Shown in pieces: positions 61,801 to 64,000 of a DNA stretch of 64,000 bases. Under the pieces are notes generated by a model. That model made no database searches. It saw nothing but the letters and a program-made list of their open reading frames with translations, and was not told the DNA's origin. Positions within the stretch are counted from its first letter, which is position 1; every line of letters starts with the position of its first letter. A program made the position numbers and the translations under genes. Origin of the DNA: Mycogone perniciosa (Eukaryota > Ascomycota > Sordariomycetes > Hypocreales > Hypocreaceae); assembly GCA_025331125.1 (NCBI GenBank), contig JAOALB010000163.1:51670-115669 (forward strand). The letters are read 5' to 3'.

Positions 61801-62510
61801 TTAAAGTAGAATATAAACTTTTAAACTTTATTAATTTTACCTTTATTATTTATTCAGTCCTTTTAGATAACTTTATGTTTTTTTAAAATACTACTTTTAA
61901 ATTACTTAATAACTAAAGAGACTTTATTAAAGTGACTTTCAAAATAACCAAAATAATAATATAATTACATAAAAATATAGTAAAGTATTATAATATTCTT
62001 ATTAAAAGGTTTAAAAGGCTATCTTATAAATAATTATTTTAAATCTTTTAAAATTTAATTTCTTTTTCAGTTTTATATAAAGTTTAAAATAAATAATAGT
62101 TAATTTTATAAATTTATAATTGTTATTTATTATTAATAAACTATTTAATCAAGTGTAATACTTTTAATAATTTAATATTAATAATATTATTTTTGATTTA
62201 CACAATTAACTTTAATATATTAAAAGGGCTTTTTTTTAAATATAAATCCCTTTTTATTAACCTTTCTTTTGCTTTTATTTATATTTATACTAACATTTTT
62301 ATTATTATTTTACTTTTTATAAGAAGGTAAAATGAAAGATATAATATTATAGTTATTAAAAAGGTATACTATAATCAATATATTTATAGTATTATTTAAA
62401 GGTTTAATAGCCTTCTTATAAAGGTTATTTATATAAAAGGATTGAAATTATTCTTTAGAAGATAAATTAAAATTTATAAATTTGTATTAATAGAAGGATT
62501 ACTAATAAAT
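58422..62510 (-). mobile_element. Gypsy-A #4 (reverse, variant LTR), internally deleted
   Basis: The left LTR, 58422 to about 58897, starts TGTGACGATCCGGGTTGATT, nearly unmutated for the first 100 bases, and is followed by a reversed polypurine tract (taccccttttt). The interior matches the reverse chromodomain region near 59560-59720 and integrase to about 60000; near 60050 it jumps to the N-terminal RT region (about 60180 resembles 43190-43330), so RNase H and most of RT are absent. The gag side occupies about 60900-62440. A truncated right LTR follows at about 62450-62510. RIP is very heavy throughout the interior. Confidence 0.7.
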
Positions 62511-63908
62511 ATTATATAAGTCTTATAATATAACCCCGTTATAATAATATAAAGGGTTTTAAGCAATATATACCTTAAAAGAATAATAAAATAATTAACT
62601 ATTTAAAAGGGATTATTTAAATTCCTATATATTATTTATTATATAAAGTTATAATTATATTAATTTATTTAATATTTATCTGTATTCCTTTTATTAATAT
62701 AGACCTATAAGCTTTATTTTATTTCTTCAAAGTTAATTTAAACTATTATATATTAACAATTATTTTTAAGAGCCTGTTAAGAAATTTGTATAATATTATA
62801 AATATATTTATTATAATATTGTTTCTAATAATTTTAATATTTTACTTTTATTTTACTTTTTTATTAAAAATAAAACAACGATAAAGATAATAATATATAT
62901 AAAAGTAAAGATAAAAATAAAGTTAATATAATAACATAATTTTATATTTATATATAAAAGGGCTTTTAATATATAAAATGTAATTATATTAAATAAAGAT
63001 AATATTATTAATATCTATTAACTAAAAGTAGTAAGTCTTAATTTAAAGTTAGTAAATAAATATAATTTATATTTATTTACTATAATTAATTTAGACAAAT
63101 ATTAAAAAGTATTATTAATAATATAAATAAAGAATATATTATAAAAAGTAAACTTATAAATTCTATTTGAAAAAGGGAGTATTCTGATTATATTACATAT
63201 ATTAAAATATATTTTTTGAACATTAAATAAAAGGCTTCATTTTCATTATATACTTTTATAATAAATTGAAATTAAAAATTAAAAAAGAAATTTATAAATT
63301 TCTTTAAAATAAAGATATTATTATGTTTATTAATCAATGTATAAATATAACTAATTACTTAATAAGTCTTATTTAATAATAAAAAGGAAAGGGAAAAATA
63401 TAAATAGATTTAAAGATAATAAAAATATAGAAATTAAGTTAAAAGAAATAAAAGTATATTATTAACTTTAATAATAAAAAGTTCAATTCAATAGATATTA
63501 AAACTATTTAAAAAGAAATATTATCTACTATAATTATAATAAATAAAATACTTTTTGAAAGACTATAAAGCTTTATTAAAGTTAACAATTAAAAGGCTAT
63601 TGAAATTTATATTAAAATTTAAAATAAGAATTAATATAATTTAAAGACTATTAATTATATATTATTAAGGGAACTATATATAATTATAATAACTATTTTA
63701 TTTAAAGGTTTAATTAAAATATAACTAAATAATATTTAATACAGTATAAAAGAGCAGTTATAATAGATTATAGAATATATTAGTTTAAATTTATATTTTT
63801 AACTTTAAAGAATACTTCTAAAATAAATAGCATAAATAAATATTTCTTTAATATAAATAGTTTAAGAAAATAGAGTTTAAACTTTAATTATATTGAATTT
63901 AGTAAAAG
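62511..63908 (+). mobile_element. Gypsy-A #5 fragment (forward): LTR end and gag
   Basis: Up to 62750 the sequence matches the 3' part of a forward Gypsy-A LTR (compare 'agacctataagctttatttt' with 5546-5568). From 62751 it matches the leader and gag of Gypsy-A #1 (about 5599-7090), including the zinc-knuckle region near 63515-63560, now beyond recognition as a protein. It stops at the Copia-A scrap at 63909. The junction with the reverse LTR to the left (about 62510-62600) is rearranged and I could not resolve it. Confidence 0.65.
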
Positions 63909-63925
63909 TGTTAAAAAGGAAGGCT
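63909..63925 (+). repeat. 17-bp start of a Copia-A LTR
   Basis: TGTTAAAAAGGAAGGCT equals the first 17 bases of the Copia-A LTR at 29691 except for one G/A change. It sits between the Gypsy-A #5 gag fragment and a fresh Gypsy-A LTR, as expected if a Copia-A had inserted in gag and was itself hit by a Gypsy-A at its 17th base. The rest would lie beyond the window. Confidence 0.6.
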
Positions 63926-64000
63926 TGTCACGACCCGACCAGGCCAAGGCCCGGGTCCGGAAGAATATCGGAACGACGGGCCAATAAGAACATGATCACT
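63926..64000 (+). repeat. Gypsy-A #6 LTR start, unmutated, cut by window edge
   Basis: Begins TGTCACGACCCGACCAGGCC and keeps CpA/CpG sites that are TpA in every other copy here. It gives the ancestral start of the Gypsy-A LTR and shows that this copy, or at least its edge, escaped RIP. Confidence 0.85.

Noticed and set aside
1..64000. Mitochondrial or plasmid origin because of the extreme AT content
   Set aside because: LTR retrotransposons, pogo transposons, GT-AG introns and RIP-type mutation indicate nuclear fungal DNA.
1..64000. CRISPR arrays, tRNA or rRNA genes, bacterial operons
   Set aside because: No regularly spaced repeats, no cloverleaf-like sequence and no conserved rRNA stretches were seen; repeats are explained by LTRs and inverted repeats.

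Overview
The window looks like nuclear DNA of a filamentous ascomycete (Pezizomycotina). Two kinds of DNA alternate: small gene islands of ordinary base composition with short GT-AG introns, and long, extremely AT-rich tracts made of transposons whose reading frames are full of C-to-T and G-to-A changes (Gln/Trp codons to stops, Asp to Asn, Cys to Tyr). That is the signature of repeat-induced point mutation (RIP). I saw no rRNA, tRNA, CRISPR array or operon structure, and the species cannot be named from sequence alone.

Layout. 1-5217: relics of reverse Gypsy and Copia elements, then unassigned AT-rich DNA. 5218-12919: a full-length Gypsy chromovirus (376-bp LTRs, GAGCT target duplication). 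12920-16603: gene island with two eroded coding remnants, a spliced EthD-domain gene on the minus strand, and a divergent NmrA-like pseudogene. 16604-55611: one 39-kb nested transposon block at a single TA. 55614-58421: the gene island resumes with a broken Zn2Cys6 transcription factor gene. 58422-64000: another RIP-degraded cluster ending in an almost unmutated Gypsy LTR that runs off the window.

The 39-kb block can be unpacked from terminal repeats and target duplications. A pogo/Fot1-like DNA transposon (pogo-2) landed between the two halves of the gene island. A reverse Gypsy-A entered its left inverted repeat (CCGGG duplication) and a forward chromovirus, Gypsy-E, entered its right part (AGAAA). 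The Gypsy-A then took a Copia-B (TTTAT), an internally deleted Copia-A and a second Gypsy-A; the latter took another Copia-B (CTATT) and a second pogo element (TA). No intact transposase or reverse transcriptase remains.

Removing the block makes the EthD gene, the NmrA-like pseudogene and the Zn2Cys6 regulator neighbours within about 5 kb. That combination is typical of a fungal secondary-metabolite or aromatic-catabolism cluster. I infer a decayed cluster remnant: only the EthD frame is still open, while the oxidoreductase and the regulator are broken by small indels and RIP-type stops.
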